Assembly: GCA_045629205.1 (NCBI GenBank)
Contig: JAZQQT010000030.1
Location: forward strand, 1 to 35,480
Source: JAZQLP01 sp045629205
Lineage (GTDB): Bacteria > Bacillota > Clostridia > Oscillospirales > UBA644
Reading direction: 5' to 3'
Length of the DNA stretch: 35,480 nt
Shown here: positions 1 through 7,823 of the stretch, piece after piece
How positions within the stretch are numbered: the first letter of the stretch is position 1
How the letters are laid out: each line of letters begins with the position of its first letter
Position numbers and translations under genes: made by a program
The notes under the pieces: model-generated
Told to the model about the DNA's origin: nothing
What the model saw: the letters and a program-made list of their open reading frames with translations, nothing else
The model's database searches: none

Positions 1-182
1 AGAACTCCGGCAGCCTGCCAGAGAATAATCACGACAATGATACCTTTAATAAACTGCGCAGCTCTTGTTTCTTTAAGAAAACGTATAAGAACATACACAA
101 AAAAAGAAACCACAAGCATATCTATGATATCTATAAACGTAATGTCCTTAAAAGACGAAACAATATAATCAAACAAATTCAT
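1..182 (-). CDS. cdaA: Diadenylate cyclase CdaA, N-terminal fragment (runs off left edge)
   Basis: Only the first 60 or so codons are present; the gene continues beyond the left edge. The start ATG is at 182 and the visible translation begins MNLFDYIVSSFKDITFID. This is followed by a hydrophobic stretch and the segment FLKETRAAQFIKGIIVV. This matches the N-terminal membrane region of CdaA (YbbP/DacA), where a conserved R/KxTRAxQLIKG segment follows the first membrane helix. CdaA makes the second messenger c-di-AMP from two ATP, which in Firmicutes controls potassium and osmolyte uptake and cell-wall homeostasis. The catalytic DAC domain (DGA and RHR motifs) lies outside the window and is not seen. 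It follows the Gx-type transporter by 9 bp, so it is probably the distal gene of the apbE transcript. The usual partner cdaR would lie further left. Confidence 0.82.
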   Translation of the reverse strand, partial: MNLFDYIVSSFKDITFIDIIDMLVVSFFVYVLIRFLKETRAAQFIKGIIVVIILWQAAGV

Positions 183-191
183 AATAAGGTA

Positions 192-722
192 TCACCCTTC
201 CCATAAAGATGTAAAAGCCGACGATTTAAAAAGAGCAAGCACAGGCAAAGCAATTAAAAGACCATTTACAATTGCCAAGACCGTCAGCAACGGCATATAG
301 GCAAGAAACGATAATGTGCCGAAATACATTGAAGCGGCGAAAAGCTGCCCCCAAACATGAAAAACAGATCCGCAGGCACTTACTCCGAAAACAGAAAAAA
401 ATTTTATTTTTGACAAGATGACCATAGCGCAGGTTGCGAATAAAACTCCCGCCATGGAAAAAAGCAGTGAAGACAAACGGCCGGTGAACAATAAAGAAAC
501 AACGCACTTGAGAATACCGAAAATAAACGCAATAATCGGATCTGACAAATATACGACAGCAAGAAGCGAAATATTCGATAAACCCAGTTTGATTCCCGGT
601 AAAGAAACAGAATTGAAAAATAATGATTCTATATATGATAAAATCAATGAAACAGCAAGAAGAACAGCGTATAGAGTTATTTTTTTTGCTGTGAAACGAG
701 GGGCTTTATCCGGCAATGCCAT
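192..722 (-). CDS. Gx transporter family / heptaprenyl diphosphate synthase component I-like membrane protein
   Basis: This 176-residue, very hydrophobic protein has about five predicted membrane helices. It contains the family pattern around SLPGIKLGLSNI (residues 41-52), a membrane segment carrying a G-x-K-L-G-L-x-N motif. It belongs to the family annotated either as Gx transporter or as heptaprenyl diphosphate synthase component I (Pfam Hpre_diP_synt_I); the substrate is unknown. In many Clostridia it sits beside a NusG_II protein and ApbE, as here, which suggests a membrane redox or flavin-linked role, but that is inference. The ATG at 722 lies inside the end of the NusG_II gene (17-bp overlap) directly behind GCGGGGTGG, an anti-SD-like stretch, so translational coupling is likely. 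The C-terminus ends 9 bp before cdaA. Confidence 0.8.
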   Translation of the reverse strand: MALPDKAPRFTAKKITLYAVLLAVSLILSYIESLFFNSVSLPGIKLGLSNISLLAVVYLSDPIIAFIFGILKCVVSLLFTGRLSSLLFSMAGVLFATCAMVILSKIKFFSVFGVSACGSVFHVWGQLFAASMYFGTLSFLAYMPLLTVLAIVNGLLIALPVLALFKSSAFTSLWEG

Positions 723-1080
723 CCACCCCGCTTTCGCCCTTTATTCTGATAACGATTTGGTTCGGGACACACACGATGGATTCACCGGCATTACTGATTC
801 GACCGAAATTTTCACAAATCTTATCACGACACTCGGCATCCGTCATCCAGACCTCACCGTCCATAATCCGAACAGTTCCACCGTCAAGCTGAACTGACGT
901 GTTGGTATCCAGACTGTATTCGAGGACCGTTCCATACTGGGAAATAACTACGGTCTCGCCTTCGGAAGGCTTAATAAATAAAAGAAGAGCGGCAAAGGAA
1001 ATGCCGAATAAAACACATATAAGAATCAAATCCCATATTCGAAAGGACAGAGCGGAATTTATTTTTTTATCTGTATTCAA
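706..1080 (-). CDS. NusG domain II-containing membrane-anchored protein
   Basis: This 124-residue protein has an N-terminal membrane anchor (about residues 14-36, IWDLILICVLFGISFAALLL) followed by a small extracytoplasmic beta domain. The domain includes GTVRIMDGEVWMTDAECRDKIC and a later CVPNQIVIRI segment. This is the pattern of NusG_II (Pfam PF07009) proteins, which carry a paired-cysteine ECRDKxC signature; despite the name they are not transcription factors. They occur next to ApbE and Gx-type transporters in anaerobes and are often near Rnf-type electron transport genes; the function is unknown. The start appears to be TTG at 1080, preceded by GGGGGA eight bases upstream, inside the last codons of apbE (14-bp overlap). 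The protein is complete. Confidence 0.82.
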   Translation of the reverse strand: MNTDKKINSALSFRIWDLILICVLFGISFAALLLFIKPSEGETVVISQYGTVLEYSLDTNTSVQLDGGTVRIMDGEVWMTDAECRDKICENFGRISNAGESIVCVPNQIVIRIKGESGVDGIAG

Positions 1081-2089
1081 CGGTATATCCCCCGCTCAGT
1101 AACTCAAAACTTTCCGAAATATCTCCGTAAACAGTTACGGTATTGTTTTCCGAAAGAAAGACACAACCTAAAATCCCGTAATCATCACGAAAATGATTTA
1201 GCAGATCGATTGAATCCTCTAATCCTACGACAAAGCAGGCCGTGCTTAATATATCAGCCATAGCATGGTTTTTGCAAACCACTGTTACACTCTGAAGACA
1301 TGAATCAGCAGGATATCCGGTTCTCGGATCAAGAATATGATGATATTTTATGCCATTGTATTCAAAATATCTTTCATAACCGCCGGACGTTACTACGGAA
1401 CAGTCGGAAACCTTAAGAGAACAAAAAGCGGAATTTCCGTATGGCTTTTTTATACCAATTATAAAAGGTTCTCCGTTTTTATCACCTACAAGAGTAATAT
1501 TCCCGCCAAGATTTATCAATAATCCATTATATCCGGCTTTTTTGAATCCGTCAAACATAACTGAAGCAAGATAGCCTTTGCAAATTGCGCCGACATCAAT
1601 TCCCTCTCCTTCAGAAGAAAACGAAACCGATGATTTATCTGCAAAAATTTCCGAATTATTTATAAGTGACAGCGCTGCAGAAACATCATCAGCAGAAGGA
1701 GGTTCTTCTGCCGAAGGGATATTCCATAGCTCCGTCAAGGGAGCAATGCGCAAATCAAAGGCGCCGTCGGTGTATTCGCGAACCAGCTCGGCAGCTGTCA
1801 ATACGGCTGAGACACAATCATCAAAAAGAACTGTATCACCGGCTTTGTTTGCAAATATACGATTTTTGCCTGTTTGCGCCGTTATTTGAGAAGTTGCTTC
1901 ATCTGAAAAAATATCTGCCATCTCACTGATGGCATCCTCCGAAATCATTCCGTCATAAGCAGTAACGGAACAAACCGTATCCATTGCGAAAAAATCATAG
2001 GTTATCGGTGAGGTTGCAATATTACACGAGGTGGCAGACAAAACAAATATTATTACAATTATACAGAGAAGCGTAAATCTACGTTTCAC
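1067..2089 (-). CDS. apbE: FAD:protein FMN transferase (ApbE family), lipoprotein
   Basis: ApbE covalently attaches the FMN part of FAD to a threonine or serine of target flavoproteins outside the membrane, for example in Rnf and Nqr complexes. The 340-residue product has a lipoprotein signal peptide with lipobox SATSC (Cys22). Family landmarks follow: the metal- and FAD-binding stretch DVGAICKGYLASVMFDGFK, NLGGNITLVG, HHILDPRTGYPADS, and the late ADILSTACFVVG segment (canonical DALSTAxFVLG). The length is normal for the family. The start is a GTG at 2089 placed directly after the stop codon of the upstream lipoprotein gene with no gap, so the two are almost certainly cotranslated. No target flavoprotein is encoded within the window; none of the neighbours carries a clear flavinylation motif. 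Confidence 0.93.
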   Translation of the reverse strand: MKRRFTLLCIIVIIFVLSATSCNIATSPITYDFFAMDTVCSVTAYDGMISEDAISEMADIFSDEATSQITAQTGKNRIFANKAGDTVLFDDCVSAVLTAAELVREYTDGAFDLRIAPLTELWNIPSAEEPPSADDVSAALSLINNSEIFADKSSVSFSSEGEGIDVGAICKGYLASVMFDGFKKAGYNGLLINLGGNITLVGDKNGEPFIIGIKKPYGNSAFCSLKVSDCSVVTSGGYERYFEYNGIKYHHILDPRTGYPADSCLQSVTVVCKNHAMADILSTACFVVGLEDSIDLLNHFRDDYGILGCVFLSENNTVTVYGDISESFELLSGGYTVEYR

Positions 2090-3403
2090 TTATTTTCCGG
2101 AAGGAATATTCTGGAAATAACCGGAGACATCGTTAGAAGCGATGAAAGAGTTCCATCTGTCAGCACCGGTCTTGAGGTATTTCTTTACCTGCGAAGTAGC
2201 GGAAGCAATATCATTGGATGCAGCCATTTCAGCGAAGGAAGCCGTATCGGATATTGTTGCGGAAACACAGAAAGCATTGGATTCAACGATCATATCAAAT
2301 GCCATAGCCCAATATTTAGTGCTTGACGAAGGAGCTGATTTAGCATTTGCATTTGCAATGAGATCTTCATAGCTGTCGAAATAAGAGATATCTCTGTGAC
2401 GACGAGCATCTACCTGATATTTATAACTGCCGCAGTCAACATTAATAACGTTTTCTTCGGCATCATATGTTGCCGTTCCGTTGATCGCGCCTGCAACTGC
2501 GACAGAGCCGCTCTTTGTGCAGACAACGCTTCTGGAAAGACTGTTACCCATAATGGAATCTGTTACTTCAAGAACAGTTCCGTTGGGGAAAGACTGAGTT
2601 GATTTGATATAGAATCCGCCGAATTCAGATACAACGGGGGTTGTACCTTTACAGTTTTCAACATCAATAGCAACTGCGTAATAATCGCTGATTACGAAGT
2701 GACTTCCTTTTGAAAGAGTATATTTAATATAAATCTTATCAACTGTCGTTGCGGTTTCATCAAACAACTCTGAATCCTTATAAATATCATTCATATTATA
2801 CACATAAACGCCGGGTTTAACAATATTATCAACTGTTATATCTTTGGTTCCTATTCTTAAAAGAACACTAACGGAAGCATAGCAACCTTCGGTAACAACA
2901 GAAAGATCATCCACTTTAATAACAAGAAAGTTATCATTGGCTAAATCGATTGAAATTCTATCCGCGCAAGAAAGGGAAGCACTGTTATCCTCAGGAACAT
3001 CTGTGGAAATTTTTGTTTCTTCCAAAACAGGATTCTGACATGTAGTAAGACCGCGAACAGCCTTATCGCCTGTATAGTAGAATCTGCAAAGATAATCAGT
3101 GGAATTTCCTCCGTTTGCCCAAGAAGGTTCAAGGAAGAATAAAATATCATTAACGGTATTCGCACCGGATGCAAGAGAAACTGCTAGATCTCCGTTTGCT
3201 CCGATAACTGACGTTCCGTCTTTTGCTGCGGGATTTACTACAAGTTTGGATTCGGGATCGGCAAGCCAACGCTGCTGATTTTCAGACGCATCGACTAAAT
3301 CGGCAATCGTAAAATTATTTGAGATTGATTTGTCGCAAGCAAACAACCCTGCAACCATAACAAAAGAAAGAAGCAAGGCGAATACTTTGAGAATTTTCTT
3401 CAT
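2090..3403 (-). CDS. Lipoprotein of unknown function (paralogue of the protein at 5006-6346)
   Basis: I do not recognise the family. From the chosen ATG (3403, behind AACGGAGGAATTT) the product has 437 residues. It begins MKKILKVFALLLSF with lipobox LFAC (Cys23), so it should be anchored on the outer face of the membrane. Few charged patches occur; the body looks rich in beta strands and short loops, with no recognisable catalytic motif. It shares with the protein at 5006-6346 an N-terminal block (FTIADLVDA...QQRWL...NPAA, then DILFFLE) and a C-terminal block (VDCGSYKYQV, a YxSYEDLI segment, KYWAM, and a final W-N-x-x-I-A-x-x-D-V-S-x-Y). The protein is complete and immediately precedes apbE. 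Possible roles are substrate binding or cell-surface scaffolding; neither is demonstrated. Confidence 0.85.
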   Translation of the reverse strand: MKKILKVFALLLSFVMVAGLFACDKSISNNFTIADLVDASENQQRWLADPESKLVVNPAAKDGTSVIGANGDLAVSLASGANTVNDILFFLEPSWANGGNSTDYLCRFYYTGDKAVRGLTTCQNPVLEETKISTDVPEDNSASLSCADRISIDLANDNFLVIKVDDLSVVTEGCYASVSVLLRIGTKDITVDNIVKPGVYVYNMNDIYKDSELFDETATTVDKIYIKYTLSKGSHFVISDYYAVAIDVENCKGTTPVVSEFGGFYIKSTQSFPNGTVLEVTDSIMGNSLSRSVVCTKSGSVAVAGAINGTATYDAEENVINVDCGSYKYQVDARRHRDISYFDSYEDLIANANAKSAPSSSTKYWAMAFDMIVESNAFCVSATISDTASFAEMAASNDIASATSQVKKYLKTGADRWNSFIASNDVSGYFQNIPSGK

Positions 3404-3477
3404 AAATTCCTCCGTTATGCACATTTGTGCATGAAATAATAAGTAATAAAGACAACTTACAGCCTTTTATTATTGCA

Positions 3478-3506
3478 ATTATATCATATATATTATGTAA
3501 ATGCAA
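3478..3506 (-). promoter_or_regulatory. Promoter of the lipoprotein-apbE operon
   Basis: Reading the minus strand, TTGCAT (3506-3501) is followed after 17 bp by TATAAT (3483-3478). The start codon at 3403 lies about 75 bp downstream, with a good Shine-Dalgarno. It is the only strong sigma-A-like promoter seen for the run 3403 to 1. Confidence 0.7.
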
Positions 3507-3623
3507 CACCAAAATTCTTCATTTTGAAAAAATTTATATTTTTTTTAATCACTGTTCTATAAAAAACAAATTTTAGTTCAATAAACCACTTTACATTAAC
3601 GATAATAAATGATAGAATTCCTA

Positions 3624-3629
3624 TATAAT
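3624..3629 (+). promoter_or_regulatory. Putative -10 element of glyA
   Basis: TATAAT lies 26 bp upstream of the glyA ATG. No good -35 hexamer is found 16-18 bp further up (the best is GATAAT), so this is only a partial promoter. The surrounding sequence is AT-rich. I see no glycine riboswitch or other leader RNA, since the space between this element and the start codon is far too short. Confidence 0.4.
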
Positions 3630-3655
3630 CTTTGGGAAAACACGGAGGAATAAAA

Positions 3656-4891
3656 ATGGAAAACATCGATTACATAAAAAGGTTTGATCCGGCAGTTGCA
3701 GAAGCCATGGAAAAAGAGTTATTCCGTCAGGAGCACAACATAGAGCTGATTGCTTCCGAAAATATCGTTTCAAAAGCAGTAATGGCTGCAATGGGAAGTA
3801 TTCTTACTAATAAATATGCCGAAGGATATCCCGGAAAGCGTTATTACGGCGGATGTGAATGCGTCGATATAGTTGAAGATATCGCCCGCGACAGAGCAAA
3901 ACGTCTTTTCGGTGCGGAACACGCAAATGTTCAGCCACACTCCGGAGCACAGGCAAATACTGCTGTTTACTTTGCATTCCTTAAACCCGGCGACACAATT
4001 CTCGGAATGAATCTTGCCCACGGCGGTCACCTGACGCACGGATCTCCGGTTAATATGTCCGGATCATATTTCAACATCGTTCCTTACGGTGTTCGAAAAG
4101 AAGACTGCCGAATAGATTACGATGAAGTTCAGCGCCTTGCCGAAGAGCATAAACCGAAGATTATTGTTGCCGGTGCATCGGCATATCCAAGAATAATCGA
4201 TTTCAAACGTGTCGCGGATATTGCGCATTCCGTAGGCGCACTGCTTATGGTTGATATGGCGCATATTGCAGGTCTCGTCGCAGCAGGACTGCATCCCTCT
4301 CCTGTCCCCTACGCCGATATTGTCACAACAACCACACACAAGACATTACGCGGTCCGAGAGGCGGTATGATTCTCTGCAAAGAGCAATACGCAAAAGCAA
4401 TAGACAAGGCAATTTTTCCCGGGACACAGGGCGGTCCGCTTATGCACATTATCGCAGGAAAAGCCGTATGCTTCGGCGAAGCGTTAAAGCCCGAGTTTAA
4501 AGAATATCAGCAGCAAATCGTTCGAAATGCTGCCGCATTGGCAGACGGACTTGTAAAGGAAGGCTTTGACCTTGTTTCCGGAGGAACCGACAACCATCTT
4601 ATGCTTCTTGACCTTCGTTCAAAAGGCATAACAGGTAAGGACCTTGAAAAGCGCCTTGATGAAGTTAGAATCACAGCTAATAAAAACGCTATTCCCTTTG
4701 ATCCTGAGACCCCGTTTATCACAAGCGGCGTAAGACTCGGCACTCCTGCCGTTACATCAAGAGGCTTTAAAGAAGATGATATGAAGATCATCGCAAAATG
4801 TATCGCCGATACAGCAGCAGACATAAATAAAGAACAAACACTTCAGACGGTTTTGAATCTATGTGAAAAACATCCTCTCCTCAGAGACTGA
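3656..4891 (+). CDS. glyA: Serine hydroxymethyltransferase
   Basis: This PLP enzyme interconverts serine plus tetrahydrofolate with glycine plus 5,10-methylene-THF, and is the main source of one-carbon units in the cytoplasm. The 411-residue product carries the family landmarks: NIELIASEN (28-36), YAEGYPGKRYYGG (54-66), the VDMAHIAGLVAAG segment, and the PLP lysine in TTTTHKTLRGPRGG (Lys229). The C-terminal part includes SGVRLGTPAVTSRG. The start at 3656 is chosen because GGAGG (3644-3648) sits eight bases upstream; an upstream in-frame ATG at 3632 has no comparable site. It stands alone on the plus strand between two minus-strand paralogous lipoprotein genes and is followed by its own terminator. 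Confidence 0.98.
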   Translation: MENIDYIKRFDPAVAEAMEKELFRQEHNIELIASENIVSKAVMAAMGSILTNKYAEGYPGKRYYGGCECVDIVEDIARDRAKRLFGAEHANVQPHSGAQANTAVYFAFLKPGDTILGMNLAHGGHLTHGSPVNMSGSYFNIVPYGVRKEDCRIDYDEVQRLAEEHKPKIIVAGASAYPRIIDFKRVADIAHSVGALLMVDMAHIAGLVAAGLHPSPVPYADIVTTTTHKTLRGPRGGMILCKEQYAKAIDKAIFPGTQGGPLMHIIAGKAVCFGEALKPEFKEYQQQIVRNAAALADGLVKEGFDLVSGGTDNHLMLLDLRSKGITGKDLEKRLDEVRITANKNAIPFDPETPFITSGVRLGTPAVTSRGFKEDDMKIIAKCIADTAADINKEQTLQTVLNLCEKHPLLRD

Positions 4892-4915
4892 TTTCATATT
4901 CCCTATCATGTTATA

Positions 4916-4945
4916 AGAGCCGGTAATGCCGGCTCTTTCTTTATT
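4916..4945 (+). terminator. Rho-independent terminator of glyA
   Basis: An 8-bp stem AGAGCCGG / CCGGCTCT with loop TAATG is followed by the T-rich stretch TTCTTTATT. It begins 25 bp after the glyA stop. Confidence 0.88.
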
Positions 4946-4959
4946 AACAAAAAGACAAT

Positions 4960-4989
4960 AATCGGGAACCGCAAAAGCGGTTCCCGATT
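4960..4989 (-). terminator. Rho-independent terminator of the lipoprotein gene at 5006
   Basis: A perfect 13-bp stem AATCGGGAACCGC / GCGGTTCCCGATT has a 4-nt AAAA loop. On the minus strand it begins 16 bp after the stop of the lipoprotein gene and is followed by TATTGTCTTTTTG. Together with the preceding hairpin it insulates the two convergent genes. Confidence 0.88.
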
Positions 4990-5005
4990 TGATAATATAT
5001 TCGTT

Positions 5006-6346
5006 TTACTGGGGTTTATTCTCGATATAATCGGAAACATCGTATGCTGCAATATACTGATTCCACCATTCTTCAGCTCTATCAAGTTTGCCGAGAACAG
5101 TAGTATTTGATGTTGCATTCTTTGATTTTTCGGTAAGTTCTTCGAAAGATTTTTCTGCTGATGCGGAAACTGCTACAGCGAAGAAATCGTCTTTATGAAG
5201 ATCGGAAACAGTCATAGACCAGAATTTTGCAGAACTTGAAATCTCGGTAAATCCGCCGACTCCGTTAAGTAAATCCTCGTAAGAAGAATAATATGTAATT
5301 ACACCCTTTCTCTTGGGAGCAACCTGATACTTATACGATCCGCAGTCAACATTGAACATGTTATTTTTTGCATCATATGTAGGAGTTCCTTGGAATTCGC
5401 CGCCGATAACAAGAACGCCGTCTGACGTACATGTTATAAGTCTGGAAGCACTGTCTGCAATAAGAAGATCTTTAACTTCGATAGATGTTTGATTAGGATA
5501 ACTCTGCGTAGATTTTAGATATGCAAGGCCGAATTCTGTTTTCATTTCGCCGGTTGATTCTACAGCGCCAGCGGGGAAAGTGCAAAGTTGATAATTGCTG
5601 ATTTCAAACTTGGAATGAGAAGAAAGAACAATTTTATAAATGCACTTTAATGTAGGATTATCGGTTTCAATTTGAGAACAATATGGAGAAAGATCATATA
5701 CATAAGTACCAGGTTCAGCAATTGAAGCGACGGTAAATGTATTTGCTGTACTATTTAATTGGATTTTTATTTCTACTTTCGGAACCTGAGTGACTTCTTC
5801 AGCCTCATCGCCTTCACCGGATGTATATTCAAATCCTTCAAGACTTGTGACGGAAAGAACAAGATAATAGGAGACTGTTCTATCCAATATCACATTTCCC
5901 ATAGAAGAAATTGTGACATCACTGTCACCTGTCTCACCAATCATATTGGTTCCTGTGCTTGCATTCATAACAAGCCCTGTCAAGCCTCTGCATGCATGAT
6001 CACCATCGTATTCAAAGCGATCAATAGTTTCTGCCATCATACCGTTTGCGGTTTTGGATTCGAGAATAAAGAGAGCATTGGGAATCGTTGCGATGAGATT
6101 ACCGTCTTTTTCGATACCTAATGACAGAGCAAGGTTCTTGTCTGCATTCTGATACTCTGCGCCGTTTAAAGCTTCGGGGTTGATGACAAGATTGGGACTC
6201 TGCGGATGGCGGAGCCAACGCTGCTGGCCTTCACCGGCATCAATAACTTCGTCGATGGTAAAGTTGTTTGCGTTACAACCGGCAAGAATTCCGGCAGCCA
6301 TAACAACAGCCATAACGATTGATAGAATTCTGATGATTTTTTTCAT
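5006..6346 (-). CDS. Lipoprotein of unknown function (paralogue of the protein at 2090-3403)
   Basis: The 446-residue product starts at ATG 6346 behind AAAGGA. Its signal peptide MKKIIRILSIVMAVVMAAGI leads into lipobox LAGC (Cys24). No known domain is recognised. It aligns over its whole length with the lipoprotein at 2090-3403: NNFTIDEVIDAGEGQQRWL near residue 26, ALFILES, FEYDGDHACRGLTG, AEPGTYVYDLSP, YLKSTQSYPNQTSIEV, NVDCGSYKYQV, a YYSSYEDLL segment and the C-terminal WWNQYIAAYDVSDYI. The central region differs most and has a short acidic insert (GEGDEAEEVTQ). It is a single-gene transcript with its own promoter and terminator. A surface binding or scaffolding role is possible but not shown; there are no catalytic motifs. 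Confidence 0.85.
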   Translation of the reverse strand: MKKIIRILSIVMAVVMAAGILAGCNANNFTIDEVIDAGEGQQRWLRHPQSPNLVINPEALNGAEYQNADKNLALSLGIEKDGNLIATIPNALFILESKTANGMMAETIDRFEYDGDHACRGLTGLVMNASTGTNMIGETGDSDVTISSMGNVILDRTVSYYLVLSVTSLEGFEYTSGEGDEAEEVTQVPKVEIKIQLNSTANTFTVASIAEPGTYVYDLSPYCSQIETDNPTLKCIYKIVLSSHSKFEISNYQLCTFPAGAVESTGEMKTEFGLAYLKSTQSYPNQTSIEVKDLLIADSASRLITCTSDGVLVIGGEFQGTPTYDAKNNMFNVDCGSYKYQVAPKRKGVITYYSSYEDLLNGVGGFTEISSSAKFWSMTVSDLHKDDFFAVAVSASAEKSFEELTEKSKNATSNTTVLGKLDRAEEWWNQYIAAYDVSDYIENKPQ

Positions 6347-6400
6347 ATTGTTTTTCCTTTCAAAAATACTTGGCGGAATCCAAATCCGCATTCTATTTTA

Positions 6401-6429
6401 AATATAACATAAAAAAAAATAAAAGTCAA
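6401..6429 (-). promoter_or_regulatory. Promoter of the lipoprotein gene at 5006-6346
   Basis: On the minus strand TTGACT (6429-6424), a 17-bp AT-rich spacer that includes a run of T, then TATATT (6406-6401). It lies about 55 bp upstream of the start codon. Confidence 0.72.
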
Positions 6430-6472
6430 CATGTTTTTGAATATAATTATAATAAATGATTTCCGTTACATC

Positions 6473-6501
6473 TTGACCGAAGATATGTTTTGTGATTTAA
6501 T
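6473..6501 (+). promoter_or_regulatory. Promoter of the purine nucleoside phosphorylase gene
   Basis: TTGACC (6473-6478), 17-bp spacer, TTTAAT (6496-6501). The start codon at 6525 follows 23 bp later, so the leader is very short and leaves no room for a purine riboswitch. Confidence 0.6.
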
Positions 6502-6524
6502 ATAAAAAACGAAAGGCGGATAAC

Positions 6525-7331
6525 ATGAAAGACAGAATAAAAACAGCTGCCGATTTTATAAGAAATAAATGCGGAGACTCAGACATAGGACTTATTCTTG
6601 GCTCGGGACTCGCCGACAGCATTATTCCCGACAACGCGCAAACGCTGTTATACGAAGATATTCCCGATTTTCCGGTCGCGACTGCACCAGGGCATAAAAG
6701 TGAATGGGTCAGCGGTATAATCAACGGCAAAAAAATCAGTATGATGCGAGGCAGATTTCATTACTACGAAGGATATTCAGCCGAAGATATCATTATGCCG
6801 ATAAGAATAATGAAACTTTTGGAAATAAAAACTCTAATAGTCACAAATGCCGCCGGAGCGGTAAATAAATCATATAATCCGGGGGACCTGATGCTAATAA
6901 CAGACCATATAAACTACAGCGGGTTCAATCCCCTCATCGGAGCAAATGACGACAGATTCGGAACACGCTTTCCAGATATGTCTGCGGTATACGACAAGAG
7001 ACTTGCCGAAATCGCGCATAAATGCGCCGACTCTGCAGGAATAAAACTTAACGACGGAGTTTATATGTGGTTCAGCGGTCCTTCCTATGAAACGCCTGCG
7101 GAAATCAGAATGGCCCGGATTCTCGGCGCGGATGCAGTGGGAATGAGCACAGTTCCCGAAGTCATTGCCGCGAAACACTGCGGTATAAAAGTCTTAGGGA
7201 TATCGTGCATGACTAATATGGCGGCAGGTATTCTCGACACGCCGTTGAGTCATGAAGAAGTTACAGAAACAAGCAATAAAATAAAAGAAGATTTCGCAAA
7301 ACTGATCACGGACATTATCAGAGTGATTTAA
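6525..7331 (+). CDS. Purine-nucleoside phosphorylase (trimeric, PNP/MTAP family)
   Basis: The enzyme splits inosine or guanosine with phosphate into the base and ribose-1-phosphate, as part of purine salvage. The 268-residue protein shows the trimeric PNP family layout: LGSGLA near residue 26 (phosphate loop), FPVATAPGHKSEW (His in the phosphate site), RGRFHYYEGY around residue 82, LIVTNAAGAVN, SGPSYETPAEIRM with the purine-site Glu, and GMSTVPEVIAAKH. The base-recognition Asn is expected in the later SCMTNMAAG segment. The length is normal. It is monocistronic, with its own promoter upstream and a strong terminator downstream. It could be called punA, pupG or deoD-like in different schemes, so no symbol is given; the MTAP subclass is less likely because of the inosine/guanosine-type Glu and Asn. 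Confidence 0.94.
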   Translation: MKDRIKTAADFIRNKCGDSDIGLILGSGLADSIIPDNAQTLLYEDIPDFPVATAPGHKSEWVSGIINGKKISMMRGRFHYYEGYSAEDIIMPIRIMKLLEIKTLIVTNAAGAVNKSYNPGDLMLITDHINYSGFNPLIGANDDRFGTRFPDMSAVYDKRLAEIAHKCADSAGIKLNDGVYMWFSGPSYETPAEIRMARILGADAVGMSTVPEVIAAKHCGIKVLGISCMTNMAAGILDTPLSHEEVTETSNKIKEDFAKLITDIIRVI

Positions 7332-7346
7332 CAAATATCATTATAG

Positions 7347-7378
7347 AATTCCCGCATTGCGATCACAATGCGGGAATT
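7347..7378 (+). terminator. Terminator, probably bidirectional
   Basis: A perfect 13-bp stem AATTCCCGCATTG / CAATGCGGGAATT with a 6-nt loop lies between the convergent phosphorylase gene and the last gene of the opp operon (stop at 7389). An AATTTTAATATT tail follows on the plus strand; the minus-strand tail is weaker. Confidence 0.8.
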
Positions 7379-7388
7379 AATTTTAATA

Positions 7389-7823
7389 TTATTCAGGAAC
7401 AGACGGTGTATAAACGCGAAAGAATAAGATCAGATATATAATAGCAACCGACAAAAATACACCACCAACAATAAACAGAAAGCCATAACCTTTTATACGA
7501 TTTTTTGATTTTCGAACAATATAATCTGCATATTTTTCATCCGTGTTTCCCCTACCGCCGGGAATAAGCCTTTTGAACAGGTTTAAAAGCAAGAAAGAAA
7601 TTCCGTCGAGCCCACCTTCCGCAGATATCCAAACAAGGACACCTATAAGAGTGATAAAAAGTCCCGAAATAGTAAAGGCATCGCAAATACATAAATATTT
7701 TTGCATCGCCGGCATATCAAGCGAAAAGTCACGCTGATCCAATGCCAACCAAACAAGAAAAACACCAACAAGAACCGAACAACCGTATTTAAGCAAATAC
7801 GAAAGCCATTTATTTTGCTTCAT
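7389..7823 (-). CDS. Small membrane protein, DUF3899-like
   Basis: This 144-residue protein has three predicted membrane helices (about residues 10-27, 46-66 and 112-134). A basic cytoplasmic-looking segment, KRLIPGGRGNTDEKYADYIVRKSKNRIKG, lies between helices two and three. The SGLFITLIGVLVWISAEGGLDGISF stretch followed by a charged linker and a final helix resembles the DUF3899 family, which has no known function. It is the last gene of the peptide-transporter operon: its ATG lies 14 bp inside the end of oppF, so expression is coupled to the transporter. It might be an accessory or assembly factor for the importer, but this rests only on position. The gene is complete. Confidence 0.75.
   Translation of the reverse strand: MKQNKWLSYLLKYGCSVLVGVFLVWLALDQRDFSLDMPAMQKYLCICDAFTISGLFITLIGVLVWISAEGGLDGISFLLLNLFKRLIPGGRGNTDEKYADYIVRKSKNRIKGYGFLFIVGGVFLSVAIIYLILFFRVYTPSVPE

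Noticed and set aside
418..897. Plus-strand open frame opposite the Gx and NusG_II genes
   Set aside because: It lacks a ribosome site and family features, and lies entirely antisense to two coupled genes whose translations match known families.
2090..3403. SGANTV in the lipoprotein next to apbE as a possible flavinylation site
   Set aside because: The target motif needs a Thr or Ser right after SGA (S/T-G-A-T/S). Here that residue is Asn, and the paralogue at 5006-6346 lacks even the SGA.
3507..3655. Glycine or other riboswitch in front of glyA
   Set aside because: The TATAAT box is 26 bp from the ATG, the region upstream is simple AT-rich sequence, and no paired elements of a known riboswitch are visible.
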